Source: Ktedonospora formicarum
Lineage (GTDB): Bacteria; Chloroflexota; Ktedonobacteria; Ktedonobacterales; Ktedonobacteraceae
Direction of reading: 5' to 3'
NCBI RefSeq assembly: GCF_016587355.1
Contig: NZ_BNJF01000003.1
Location: 868,001-932,000, forward strand
Length of the DNA: 64,000 nucleotides
Shown piece by piece: positions 26,582 through 35,263 of this stretch (positions are counted from its first letter, which is position 1; each line of letters opens with the position of its first letter). The notes beneath the pieces are model-generated. The model saw only the letters and a list, made by a program, of their open reading frames with translations. It was not told the DNA's origin and made no database searches. Position numbers and translations under genes: made by a program.

Positions 26582-26743
26582 ATGACCCGAGGCCGTAGGC
26601 TGTTGGCGCTGGCACTCGTCGCAGTCGTCACCCTGATGACGATGGGCGCGAGCTGCGATGGTGGCAGCGACAGCAACCCGAACGCCTGCCCGTCCGGCAA
26701 GACGTTCGTGCCGAGGCCGCAGGGGCACCACCTCTGCGTCTGA
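26582..26743 (+). CDS. Small secreted or lipid-anchored peptide, high GC
   Basis: 53 residues. A basic start (MTRGRR) and hydrophobic helix (LLALALVAVVTLMTMGA) lead to SCDGGSD, a weak lipobox-like site, and a short mature part with three Cys in all and a C-terminal HHLCV. AGGAGG lies 6 nt before the ATG. A 19-bp GC-rich hairpin follows the stop at once. Codon use is G/C-biased at third positions like the other orphan genes. No family recognised; it may be a signalling or toxin-like peptide, which is only a guess. Confidence 0.6.
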   Translation: MTRGRRLLALALVAVVTLMTMGASCDGGSDSNPNACPSGKTFVPRPQGHHLCV

Positions 26744-26754
26744 GTCGGGCAGTA

Positions 26755-26800
26755 GGGAGAGGCTTCCCGGACGTGTACCTGCGTCCGGGGAGTCTCTCCC
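26755..26800 (+). terminator. GC-rich stem-loop after the small secreted peptide gene
   Basis: The arms 26755-26773 and 26782-26800 (GGGAGAGGCTTCCCGGACG and its near complement) pair at 17 of 19 positions with an 8-nt loop. It sits 12 nt after the stop codon. Confidence 0.7.
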
Positions 26801-26846
26801 CCTCCAATTTATGTGCGTTGGGTGGGAATGGGATAACTACCTGTCG

Positions 26847-28157
26847 CTAGTCGTGGCGTAGATAGCCATAGATCCAGCCTTCAGGCGAATTCTGCACCTC
26901 ATAGTTAGTCACAGTCAGAGTTTGCATACCGCCATAGCTGGCATTCTCCTCCATTACGGTCACTGAGCCGTTTCCGCTACTATTGACGCTGCTACTCATC
27001 GTCACAGAGGTATGCCCATTGGTACAGGTCGAGCAATAGCTCAATATATCGCCGGGCTTGGGGTAGCCACAGCAGGCGGTATTGTTGTGGATGACACGCA
27101 AGCCCCCGCCGTATGAGGTACTGTAGTTGTTCACGATCTGGTTGCCATTGGCCTTGTAGGGCTTGACACCATAGGCCTGATACATCCAGCGCAATGCCAG
27201 TTCCACACACTCAAATTCGTACGCGCCCCAGGAGCCCGAATAGAACTGCACCAGATGGTCGGGTCCGCCTGCGGAGGGACGAGGTCCACAGGGGTAGACG
27301 CCATTATAGCCGCTATTCATCTTCCAGGCTTCCCAGCCGGTATCGCGCAAGAAGTTATTGTAATTACATGTACCACTCCACCAGCTAGGAGTTCCAATAG
27401 CATTAGGGTTGACGGCGTTGGGAGAAACAGCGCTCGTTCTGGCTTTCTCTTGCGCCAGGGAAGCGACCAGAGTGGAGGGATGACCGAGATTTGTACTGCT
27501 AATCTTAGTAGCCGAGATGGTATTCGCGAAGGTCGCGCTCTGCGAAGCCAGAGTTGAAATCTGGGTATCGCTTACCTGCTCCTGCGAGATGCGAATCAGC
27601 CAGAGTCGGCTACCAGCCTCAACCACATACTCTGACATAACTGCCGTTTGCAGCGTGCTAGCATCCGTCAGATGAAGACGCACAAGATTCGTCTCTCCCT
27701 GAACCTGCTTGCCAAAGATCGTGATCGTCGGGGGACTGGCAAGCCCGGTTCCTCCCTGGGAGAGGCGATACGAGTGCAGGATTGAGCGGAAACTGCCCTC
27801 TTTCCCACTCGCCGCGACAGGGAAGCGCTCTACTGAAGAAGTGGTTGAAAAGGGAATCGACTCAATCTGGAACTCGCGATACGGCCTCTGGGCGACCGCT
27901 GAAGCCATTTGCACCGCGTTATCTGGCTGAGAAACCACAAATGGCGCTGGCACGGCCTTACTATCAACAGAGAGTGTCACTCCATCGAGGGTTATCGTTG
28001 TTTGAGTGGGGGTCGATGAAGCGGCGTGTGTGGCGGAGTTTGATGAAACAAACAGGCTAAAAGCAATGAGTACGATGATGGAGAATAGAGTACTAAATAC
28101 CGTCCTTAGGTGTCTTCTTTCCTCTGAAGGGGGGTTCATCGAAGTTGCATCCTGCAT
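26847..28157 (-). CDS. Secreted CHAP-domain protein, probable cell-wall amidase or peptidase
   Basis: A 436-residue exported protein. An N-terminal helix (about 20-45, VFSTLFSIIVLIAFSLFV) is a signal or anchor, followed by a Ser/Thr-rich middle domain (about 50-250) of unknown type. The C-terminal CHAP-like domain (about 290-436) has the Cys in EFECVELALRWMY, the His in NGHTSV and an acidic partner in VMEENAS, consistent with a Cys-His hydrolase of peptidoglycan cross-links. The domain also has the paired Cys runs TACCGY and YCSTCT. GAGGAAA precedes the ATG. It is monocistronic and divergent from an SDR gene. Confidence 0.83.
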   Translation of the reverse strand: MQDATSMNPPSEERRHLRTVFSTLFSIIVLIAFSLFVSSNSATHAASSTPTQTTITLDGVTLSVDSKAVPAPFVVSQPDNAVQMASAVAQRPYREFQIESIPFSTTSSVERFPVAASGKEGSFRSILHSYRLSQGGTGLASPPTITIFGKQVQGETNLVRLHLTDASTLQTAVMSEYVVEAGSRLWLIRISQEQVSDTQISTLASQSATFANTISATKISSTNLGHPSTLVASLAQEKARTSAVSPNAVNPNAIGTPSWWSGTCNYNNFLRDTGWEAWKMNSGYNGVYPCGPRPSAGGPDHLVQFYSGSWGAYEFECVELALRWMYQAYGVKPYKANGNQIVNNYSTSYGGGLRVIHNNTACCGYPKPGDILSYCSTCTNGHTSVTMSSSVNSSGNGSVTVMEENASYGGMQTLTVTNYEVQNSPEGWIYGYLRHD

Positions 28158-28262
28158 GAGTATTTCCTCGTTTCTTACAAGAAATTTACCCTAGAAGAGA
28201 GGACAATGAACTTGGCAAGCGTTTAGGCACCCAACGCACTATAACAAGTATAACATAGACAT

Positions 28263-28292
28263 CTAATATATGTATATGATGACACATATTAG
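28263..28292. promoter_or_regulatory. Near-perfect dyad in the CHAP/SDR divergent region
   Basis: CTAATATATGT (28263-28273) and ACACATATTAG (28282-28292) pair at 10 of 11 positions around 8 nt. The position between divergent genes and the AT-rich context suit an operator. Confidence 0.4.
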
Positions 28293-28437
28293 TACTAGAT
28301 GAAGTGCAAATTGAGTACACTACTACGTGTATTCTACAATAAAGCTCTTCTATTCCTATGGATTGGAAAGTCTCATATAATAAACATAGATTTTTTTGAT
28401 ATTACCTGTACGATTTACATACTGAGGGAGATAACCG

Positions 28438-29226
28438 ATGGATTTGCAGTTGAAAGGCAAAAAGGCACTGGTAACGGGTTCTTCTCTGGGCATCGGCAAG
28501 GCTATCGCTGCCTCTCTAGCGCATGAAGGGGCTCTGGTCGTTCTCAATGGGCGTTCAGAACAGAATGTGCGTAAGGCGGCGCAGGAGCTTCAGGCGAATG
28601 ACCCCCAGGCGCAGTTCGCGACCCTGGTGGCTGACCTGGGAACAAGTGAAGGATGTGAGCGGGCGATCAAAGAGCAGCCCGATGTTGATATTCTGGTCAA
28701 TAATGCGGGTCTCATTGAGGCATCAGACTTCTTTGAGACAACTGATGAGCAGTGGCGGAAGATTTTTGAAGTCAATATTATGAGTGGAGTTCGCCTTAGC
28801 CGTCACTATCTCAAGCGGATGATGGAGAAACGCTGGGGGCGCGTCATCTTTATATCCAGCGAGTCAGGAATCGCGCCCGCGCCCGAAATGGCGCACTATA
28901 GCGCGACCAAGACCATGCAGCTCTCGCTTGCTCGCAGTCTGGCTGAGATTGCAAAGGGCACGAATGTCACGGTCAATAGTGTGCTACCGGGTCCCACTCG
29001 GACCGAGGGTGTCAATGACTGGTTAAAGTCATTATTCCCTGACTTAAAACCAGACGCAGCCGAGCGCAAGTTTATGCAGGAGAATCGGCCCACGTCGCTG
29101 ATTGAGCGCTTGATTCGTCCCGAAGAAGTGGCTACTGTGGTCACGCTGCTATGTAGTCCGCTGGCCTCAGTCGTCGATGGAGCAGCCATACGCGCGGACG
29201 GTGGCGTGGTACGCAGCGTCTTCTAG
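28438..29226 (+). CDS. Short-chain dehydrogenase/reductase
   Basis: A 262-residue SDR. It has the cofactor motif VTGSSLGIGKA, NNAG in ILVNNAGLIE, the catalytic Ser in FISSESGIA and YSATK in the YxxxK position, then PGPTRTEG and a C-terminal DGAAIRADGGV. Arg in NGRSEQN after strand two suggests NADP(H). GAGGGAGA precedes the ATG. It appears monocistronic; its stop is 2 nt before a 30-bp repeat. Substrate unknown. Confidence 0.93.
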   Translation: MDLQLKGKKALVTGSSLGIGKAIAASLAHEGALVVLNGRSEQNVRKAAQELQANDPQAQFATLVADLGTSEGCERAIKEQPDVDILVNNAGLIEASDFFETTDEQWRKIFEVNIMSGVRLSRHYLKRMMEKRWGRVIFISSESGIAPAPEMAHYSATKTMQLSLARSLAEIAKGTNVTVNSVLPGPTRTEGVNDWLKSLFPDLKPDAAERKFMQENRPTSLIERLIRPEEVATVVTLLCSPLASVVDGAAIRADGGVVRSVF

Positions 29227-29228
29227 GG

Positions 29229-29436
29229 GCCGCTGCTAAAGCGACGCGGCTACATATGTGGGCGAGGATTGTGGCTATGCTTAGAGGCCGCTGCTAAAGC
29301 GACGCGGCTACATATGACGCGGCTACATATGATGAGGGAGGTCGTGAAGGTGAGCGCAACCTCCGTTACATATCGCGTTTGTATCTTCTCCCTTGAATGC
29401 TCCCCCTATATGTAGCCGCGTCGCTTTAGCAGCGGC
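29229..29436. repeat. Cluster of three 30-bp repeats with a partial fourth
   Basis: Forward copies at 29229-29258 and 29287-29316, then a duplicated end at 29317-29331 (ACGCGGCTACATATG), and a reverse copy at 29407-29436 starting TATATG. The first begins 2 nt after the SDR stop. The duplicated half unit suggests local slippage. Confidence 0.9.
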
Positions 29437-29574
29437 TTTCCTCCATGCCGCAAACCGGAAATTCCCCATTTGGTCAACACTCTTGAAATCGAGCAATCCA
29501 TGTGTTACTATTCAGTCACACTTACTAATTCTTACGATATACATTCGCACTATATAACAGATCAAGGAGTAACA

Positions 29575-29898
29575 ATGGCCAGAGAAAAGAGCCCTTTTGA
29601 GTCGGGGCACTATTCCGATCCCTCGCTGCTGATCCTGTCCAGCCTGGCGAGCGGGGCGAAGCATGGGTATGCCATGATGGAAGACATCGCCGAGTTTAGC
29701 GGGACGAAGCTTGAGCCTGGTACGCTCTATGGGGCCTTGGCGCGCCTTGAGCGCCGGGGCTGGATTGAGCCGTTGCCTGCTGAGGAACGGAGGCGACCTT
29801 ATCGTATTACCGCCGCCGGGGCTTCCGCCTTACGTGAGCAGATCGCCACGATGAGCCGTATTGTCGCCACTGGCTCCGAGCGCCTTTCGGCGATTTAA
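29575..29898 (+). CDS. PadR-family transcriptional regulator
   Basis: A 107-residue winged-helix repressor: SLLILSSLASGAKHGYAMMEDI, then GTLYGALARLERRGWIEPL and RRPYRITAAG, the PadR core. The ATG at 29575 follows AAGGAG; a longer in-frame reading has no such site. It precedes a membrane protein by 59 nt on the same strand, an arrangement common for PadR regulators controlling membrane or transport proteins. Confidence 0.92.
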   Translation: MAREKSPFESGHYSDPSLLILSSLASGAKHGYAMMEDIAEFSGTKLEPGTLYGALARLERRGWIEPLPAEERRRPYRITAAGASALREQIATMSRIVATGSERLSAI

Positions 29899-29957
29899 CA
29901 GCGCCCGGCGAGCGCATTGACGTACGCTCGCCACACGATAGAAGCAAGGAAACGCAT

Positions 29958-31226
29958 ATGAGAGTCAATCGAACCCTACTCAAACTCTATCCGCGCACCT
30001 GGCGTGAGCGCTATGAGGATGAAATGCTCGCCGTGCTTGAGCAGCATGATGCAACACCAATGACATTGCTTGACCTGCTCTTCGGGGCCATTGATGCGCG
30101 TCTCGATCCCCACTACCGAAACCGACAGAGCCTCTTCGCCTCCCTGAGCCCCAGACAGATCGTTATCGCTTTCGTCACCATACTGGCGACCTTCACCGCT
30201 TCGCTCTTCCTCTGGCAAGCTCAATCGGTGGCATACACACAAGTCATTGATGTAGTAAAAATTGTGGGAACGCAGCCTGGAAGCAATCTCATGGGAATCG
30301 AAATAGGGTCGCCATATACCCAGTTTTCATGGTCTGATCCGGGTTTCCTGAGTAATAGTATGGCTATCTACTCGCTACATCTGGTATTCTTTTTGCTGTT
30401 AGCAGCCAATTTCTACTTTGTGCTCCGTATTATTAAGAGCTCATCCCCATCCAGGCGCAGAGCACGGGCCTTGCTCGCGGCAGCCTGCTTGCTCTTGCCT
30501 TTACTCTATATCCCTTTCGCGCATATCAGCTTCTTTCCCGCATTTGATACGTATGCCAATACCATTCTACCAACACATATATTCCAAAACGGCATTAGTA
30601 TCTTTTTCGCGCGTTCGGCCATTATAGCCACTCTTGAGTTTATAGGGTGTGGGCTCTTCATTGGCTTGACAAGAGGTTGGGAGGCAATACGTGAACGTCG
30701 CAATGGGGTGCTGGTAGCGGTGGCACTGGTCGTGCTACACCCAGCACTGATTTACTTCCTGGGTGCATTCTTCAGAACAAATATTCTCAGCGACCTGCCC
30801 TCTGTTGTTAATCTTAGCCCTATAATATATCTGCAATACTACCTTTTGCCCTTCCTGGGCTTTGGCACGCTCTTACTCGCGCTTATGACGGATGAGTTAA
30901 GCAAGCCACTACTGCGTCGTTTCATGCGCTATACAGCGCTTTTCACGGCATTGCTCGCACTTTCCGCTTTCGCGACGTTGATCTGGAATATCCTCAGGCA
31001 GGCACAGATAGATGCACATTCGATACTTACAATATCCTACTATACAGCTAGCGGACGCATCATGAACAATCAGGGCTACCCATTCATGATTTCTCTAGGG
31101 CTGCTGACTCTGACCCTGACCATAGGGATTGGAGTGATGCTTGTGCGTGCCTCGCGCACCATCTCGTCCGCCACGCCGAAGGATGAGCAGAGCCAGCCTG
31201 AGATGATGCAGGCTCAAAGTCGGTAA
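29958..31226 (+). CDS. Integral membrane protein paired with PadR
   Basis: A 422-residue protein starting MRVNRTLLKLYPRTWRERYE, a short amphipathic N-terminal segment typical of proteins encoded next to PadR genes, followed by about seven to eight membrane helices and a polar tail (SATPKDEQSQPE). No transport or enzyme motif was recognised. AAGGAAA precedes the ATG. Co-transcription with PadR is likely. The stop is 37 nt before a repeat of the second subfamily. Function unknown. Confidence 0.75.
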   Translation: MRVNRTLLKLYPRTWRERYEDEMLAVLEQHDATPMTLLDLLFGAIDARLDPHYRNRQSLFASLSPRQIVIAFVTILATFTASLFLWQAQSVAYTQVIDVVKIVGTQPGSNLMGIEIGSPYTQFSWSDPGFLSNSMAIYSLHLVFFLLLAANFYFVLRIIKSSSPSRRRARALLAAACLLLPLLYIPFAHISFFPAFDTYANTILPTHIFQNGISIFFARSAIIATLEFIGCGLFIGLTRGWEAIRERRNGVLVAVALVVLHPALIYFLGAFFRTNILSDLPSVVNLSPIIYLQYYLLPFLGFGTLLLALMTDELSKPLLRRFMRYTALFTALLALSAFATLIWNILRQAQIDAHSILTISYYTASGRIMNNQGYPFMISLGLLTLTLTIGIGVMLVRASRTISSATPKDEQSQPEMMQAQSR

Positions 31227-31263
31227 GGCATTGAGCAGGGGTGGAACCGAGAAAGCTGGAATC

Positions 31264-31294
31264 GCCGCTCGCTAAAGCGGAGCGCCTGCATATG
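31264..31294 (+). repeat. Interspersed repeat, subfamily B
   Basis: A variant beginning GCCGCTCGCTAAAGCGG and ending GCGCCTGCATATG, with internal GCTCGCTAAAGCGGAGC pairing. Similar copies lie at 31902-31930, 52707-52736 and 61535-61564. Confidence 0.65.
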
Positions 31295-31310
31295 GGGATG
31301 CGGGAGTGGG

Positions 31311-31360
31311 GATATGCGGTTGCAATTGGTTGTTGAAGAAGTGATATGCAACCGCATATC
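31311..31360. terminator. Hairpin between the membrane-protein and Gly/Trp-rich genes
   Basis: GATATGCGGTTGCA (31311-31324) is matched perfectly by 31347-31360 around a 22-nt loop. It lies between two converging genes and could end transcription from both sides. Confidence 0.6.
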
Positions 31361-31396
31361 TCCGCTTACTTAATGCTGTTAATACAAGAGTTCTGG

Positions 31397-31867
31397 TTAC
31401 CAACCACCACCCCAGCCACCACCCCAGCCATAGCTCGGACCCCACCAGCCGCCTCCCCAGCCCCACCTGGGTCCCCACCAACCGCCTCCCCAGCCCCATC
31501 TGGGTCCCCACCAACCGCCTCCCCAACCCCATCTGGGTCCCCAACCGCCTCCCCAGCCCCATCTAGGTCCCCAACCGCCTCCCCAACCCCATCGCCCTCC
31601 CCAACCGCCTCCCCAACCGCCTCTCCAACCACCTCCCCAACCGCCTCTCCAACCGCCTCCCCAACCACCTCTCCAACCACCTCCCCAGCCGCCTCCCCCA
31701 CCATACGGACCAATGCTACTTCTGTTCTCGGTTGCAGTTGTCTGAACCTTTGTAGGCACGATACTGGTCGCGGAGGCTTGGGGTGCCGTTGCCATAACGA
31801 AGGCGATGGCGATGACAGCACTGAGCAGAACCAGGCATAGGGTTTTACGCAGCACGAATAGATTCAT
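31397..31867 (-). CDS. Secreted Gly/Trp/Arg-rich repeat protein
   Basis: A 156-residue exported protein. A signal peptide (about 1-33, hydrophobic VLLSAVIAIAFVMATA, cleavage near ASA-T) leads to a short linker and then about 100 residues built almost only from Gly, Trp and Arg: first GGWRGGWG-type units, then GWGPRWGWGG-type units of 10-11 residues. GAGGCAAAG precedes the ATG. The composition suits a surface or matrix protein and the near-identical DNA repeats invite length variation. No family recognised. The opposite-strand frame is only the Pro/Ser/Thr-rich mirror of the repeats. Confidence 0.75.
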   Translation of the reverse strand: MNLFVLRKTLCLVLLSAVIAIAFVMATAPQASATSIVPTKVQTTATENRSSIGPYGGGGGWGGGWRGGWGGGWRGGWGGGWRGGWGGGWGGRWGWGGGWGPRWGWGGGWGPRWGWGGGWWGPRWGWGGGWWGPRWGWGGGWWGPSYGWGGGWGGGW

Positions 31868-31901
31868 AGCTTTGCCTCTTTCTGGTTTCTGAGCTCTGTA
31901 A

Positions 31902-31930
31902 ATGTAGGCGCTAAGCCTTGGCTCGCGCCG
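31902..31930 (-). repeat. Interspersed repeat, subfamily B
   Basis: Reads ATGTAGGCGCTAAGCC then TTGGCTCGCGCC; the GGCGC/GCGCC ends and the AAGCC/GGCT arms can pair. It lies just upstream of the Gly/Trp-rich gene. Confidence 0.55.
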
Positions 31931-32138
31931 GGCTACACTACGAGGAACACTTTCCAGGGGGCTATGTTGGTAAGATTTGATTGCTCAGTCAGGATTGATT
32001 CCTGACTAAGTTCAATTCATAGTCTAGCCCTCCTGAAAAGCATCACCATTCGCTTCGCACGCTTATCGTCCTGGGGTTTCTCCGAAGAACAATGTACCAG
32101 GGTGCTCAGGCTGAGGGGTCACGATGTATGGGGAGTGA

Positions 32139-33071
32139 TCAGGGATGGAGGACGATACGGGCGCGTCCGTGCCCATGCTGGCTAAGTTCGTGGGCGGCAT
32201 GCACCTCAGCCAGGGGGAAGACACGTCCGGCAAAGGCTCGCACATGACCTTCGGCAATCAGGCTGGCGATCTCGCTCAGATTGGCGCTGGTGGTGTTACC
32301 GCTAAAGAAACCGGCCTGGATACCTCGCGCGCTTGCCTTCTCTGACGATGGCTCGGCGTTGATAGAGATAAGTTGTCCACCGCGCTTGAGGGTGTCAAAA
32401 GAGCGCTCAAGGGTGTCTCCACCAATGGTGTCGAAGACAAGATCGAGGTCGCGCACGACTTGCTCAAAGGGTGTTGTGGTGTAGTCAATCACTTCGTCGG
32501 CTCCAAGCGAGCGCACGAAGTCGATGTTGGAGGTTGAAGCCGTAGCGTAGACCCGCGCGCCCTTCCAGTGGGCGAACTGGACGGCGAAGAGACCGACACC
32601 ACCTGCCGCGCCGTGGATAAGGACACTCTGTCCCGCCTGAAGCTGTCCCCGCTCAAAGAGGGCCTGCCAGGCGGTCGTAGCCCCACCCGCAATGGTCGCG
32701 CCCTCGTCAAAGCTGAGGGCTTCCGGCTTAAGAGCAAGTGTACTGACCTTCGAGGTTGCGTACTCGGCATACGCGCCGTGCTCGCTCTGGCCAAAGACAG
32801 CATCGCCCGGCTTGAAGGCAGTCACGCCAGGACCAACAGCCTCGACGGTTCCAGCGAGGATGCTACCAGGGATGTAGGGAAACTGGGGGGTATAGAAGCT
32901 CTGAAACATACCTTCGCGGATCTTCCAGTCGGCGGGCACGACCCCTACCGCGTGTATCCGTAGAAGTACTTCTCCTTCACCCGCTTCGGGTCGGGGCACC
33001 TGTTCAAGCTTGAGTTGCTCAGGTCCACCATAGCTATAGACACGAACAGCCTGCATGGTTGAGTTTGTCAT
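32139..33071 (-). CDS. NADP-dependent quinone-oxidoreductase-like enzyme (MDR family)
   Basis: A 310-residue medium-chain reductase without zinc-binding Cys residues. Features are YGGPEQLKLEQVPRPEAGEGEVLLRI at the N-terminus (split here as the usual GroES-like start), GSILAGTVEAVGPGV, the cofactor loop HGAAGGVGLFAVQFA and a second-strand TASTSN. It should reduce quinones or enones using NADPH in the cytosol. It is monocistronic; a short AT-rich gap separates it from the kinase genes. Substrate unknown. Confidence 0.9.
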   Translation of the reverse strand: MTNSTMQAVRVYSYGGPEQLKLEQVPRPEAGEGEVLLRIHAVGVVPADWKIREGMFQSFYTPQFPYIPGSILAGTVEAVGPGVTAFKPGDAVFGQSEHGAYAEYATSKVSTLALKPEALSFDEGATIAGGATTAWQALFERGQLQAGQSVLIHGAAGGVGLFAVQFAHWKGARVYATASTSNIDFVRSLGADEVIDYTTTPFEQVVRDLDLVFDTIGGDTLERSFDTLKRGGQLISINAEPSSEKASARGIQAGFFSGNTTSANLSEIASLIAEGHVRAFAGRVFPLAEVHAAHELSQHGHGRARIVLHP

Positions 33072-33201
33072 GGAACGCTATATCTTTCTTTTCTTGACTT
33101 CTGACCGTACATCGCATTGATACTGCATCCAGTATAGAAGATGAACGGCAATAGTCAAGCATGGTAAAACACCATCATGCCATAAAATGAATTGCTAGCC
33201 A

Positions 33202-34908
33202 CTACGATGCCTTGTTCGTCTTGCCATTAAAGAGATTGGCGGCAAGGAGAGCAGCAATAAGCACAACAAGAGCAATCAGGCCACTACTATCATAGGTCCA
33301 GTTATCGGTAACTTCCTCGACGATATGCTCAATGATAGTTGAGAGCTGAGATAAGGTGTTATCGGCATACAAGAGCTCACTTCTCAGTCCTGAACTGTAA
33401 AATAAACGTGTAAAGTAGGCACCAGCCACATAGACTACCCAACCAGCGAAACTTGTGGACACGGCGAGAACTATATCGAGAAAGCGACGATAGTTGCCAT
33501 GCGTTTTCAGGAAGGCCAGCGAGGCCACAAAGGCCATGGCAGTGAAGCGCATAATAAACGAAATAGCTACTTGGGAATTGTCGTTATAATATATGGCGTT
33601 TGTCAGCATAGTAGTGAGCGCGGTCAGCATCCCAACCCAGGGTCCATACTTGGTAGCAAAGAAATAGGCCAGGGCAAAGGAACCGGCAAAGAGGAGTGCT
33701 TCCTGTTGTTCGTCAGGAGATCGAACGCCAATATAGGCCACAATGAAACTGAGAAGCACACCAATCAGCATAGCCGTCAGTTGGATACGCGAAAGGGTCC
33801 AGGCGCTTGGGCGTCGCTCGGGCGTCGCTAGCCCCTGAGGGGTAGAGGATGGTTCCCCCCGCTGACGCGCGTTGTCAGGCGGCGTGAAGGCGGCAGGAGG
33901 GGTCACATTACGCTGTAATTGAGCGTGGGATGGTACTGGCTGCGGGGGCGTCGCATGCTCCTGCGGCACCGTGGCGGCTTGCTGCAAAGAGACAGGCTCG
34001 TTCGATTGAGCAGGCGCAGGAGGCCGATTCGGTTGCACGAGGACGGTTGGATGATGAGGTGAAGAGACGTTGTAGGTTGGTGGCGTCGGAGACTGCCCCT
34101 GGCTCGCCTGCTCTAGCGCATTGGCGAAAGCTTTAATACTCCCGAAGCGCTGATGATAGTCCTTCGCTAAGGCGATGTTGACGACCTGCTCAACCTGCGG
34201 CGAAATATCGGATACCTGTTCGCGCATCGGCGGAACGGTCGCGAACATATGCTGCGTACACAGTTCGGTGAACGAGCCATTGAAGGGTCGCACGCCCGTC
34301 AACCACTCATAGACCACAATGGCGAGCGAGTACTGATCGCTGGCGGATCGCGGCTTCCCCTGGATCTGCTCTGGTGACATATAGGCGACGGTCCCGATCA
34401 CGTCCTGGGTGTTCTGGTAGCGCGAGCTTTGTGCCACCAGCGCGATCCCAAAATCGCTGAGCAGGACATCGCCCTGGCGACCCAGCAACATATTTTCGGG
34501 CTTGATATCTCGATGGATCAGGCGTTCATCATGCGCGTGTTGCAGCGCGGCGGCAGTCTGTTTCACATAGGGAAGGATCGTGTTGAGAGGCAGGCGCGTC
34601 CCTCGGGGGTGCTTCTGGCGCAGCGTCCCTCGGGGTGCGTAGTCCATGACGAGGAAGGGCACCTGCTCAGCAATCCCGAAGTCGAGCACACGGATGATGT
34701 TGGGATGGACCAGGCGCGCGATGTATTGCGCCTCGCGCTGAAAGCTTTCGGTATCGTCCTGCCCCGAGAGTTGGGCGTGCAGGACCTTGATGGCGGCGGG
34801 CGTCTTGAGATAAACATGCTCGCCAAGGTAGACCTCCGCGAACCCTCCCTGCCCGAGCAATTGTGTCAGGGTATAGTTCCCCAATTGCTTCCCGATAAGA
34901 TTAGCCAC
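33202..34908 (-). CDS. Membrane-anchored Ser/Thr protein kinase, copy A
   Basis: A 568-residue Hanks-type kinase starting with GTG (AGAGGA upstream). The kinase domain (about 10-275) has GQGGFAEVY, AIKVL, HRDIKPENM, SDFGIA and SPEQ. A Pro/Gln-rich linker (about 285-370) leads to a C-terminal membrane region with about six helices (LTAMLIGVLLSFIVAYIGV onward) and a short tail. The first 280 residues are nearly identical to copy B downstream in coordinate; the membrane parts differ. The sensor role is thus likely in the membrane part. Monocistronic or co-transcribed after copy B. Confidence 0.93.
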   Translation of the reverse strand: MANLIGKQLGNYTLTQLLGQGGFAEVYLGEHVYLKTPAAIKVLHAQLSGQDDTESFQREAQYIARLVHPNIIRVLDFGIAEQVPFLVMDYAPRGTLRQKHPRGTRLPLNTILPYVKQTAAALQHAHDERLIHRDIKPENMLLGRQGDVLLSDFGIALVAQSSRYQNTQDVIGTVAYMSPEQIQGKPRSASDQYSLAIVVYEWLTGVRPFNGSFTELCTQHMFATVPPMREQVSDISPQVEQVVNIALAKDYHQRFGSIKAFANALEQASQGQSPTPPTYNVSSPHHPTVLVQPNRPPAPAQSNEPVSLQQAATVPQEHATPPQPVPSHAQLQRNVTPPAAFTPPDNARQRGEPSSTPQGLATPERRPSAWTLSRIQLTAMLIGVLLSFIVAYIGVRSPDEQQEALLFAGSFALAYFFATKYGPWVGMLTALTTMLTNAIYYNDNSQVAISFIMRFTAMAFVASLAFLKTHGNYRRFLDIVLAVSTSFAGWVVYVAGAYFTRLFYSSGLRSELLYADNTLSQLSTIIEHIVEEVTDNWTYDSSGLIALVVLIAALLAANLFNGKTNKAS

Positions 34909-35263
34909 AATGCATCCTCTTGTTCTCTAAACTATTGTAAGTGTTTCTCAATCCTGCCTTAATATACACTCAATAATAATACGTTGTTAGTAGCTATTTT
35001 CCTGGTAAAGAATAAATTACCCGCTGTGTATTGTAGAGTATCAGTTGAGGCTCGTCAAGAAAGGGCGTGCCACTGCTCAAGCGACGCGGCTACATATCGG
35101 GCTTTTCGGGGAGGGGAATACAGCATCGGGGAGAGGAATGCCACTGCTAAAGCGATGTGGCTACGTATGAAAAGGGAAAATGAGTATTAGCGACGCGACT
35201 ATCATGGTTACGCGGGCATATATCATCGTGTACACGACAAAATATGCCCGCTCTCTGGCGCGA
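34909..35263. other. Spacer between the two kinase copies, with two degenerate repeats
   Basis: No gene. Two 30-bp repeat copies, 35069-35098 and 35140-35169, carry several substitutions (GCCACTGCTCAAG; GCCACTGCTAAAGCGATG) relative to the consensus. The sequence upstream of each kinase start (about 34909-35040 and 36929-37070) is also similar, so the duplication included the promoter. Confidence 0.7.

Noticed and set aside
31346..31840. Pro/Ser/Thr-rich plus-strand frame with many repeats
   Set aside because: It is the exact mirror of the Gly/Trp-rich gene; the minus strand has the signal peptide and ribosome site, the plus strand has neither.
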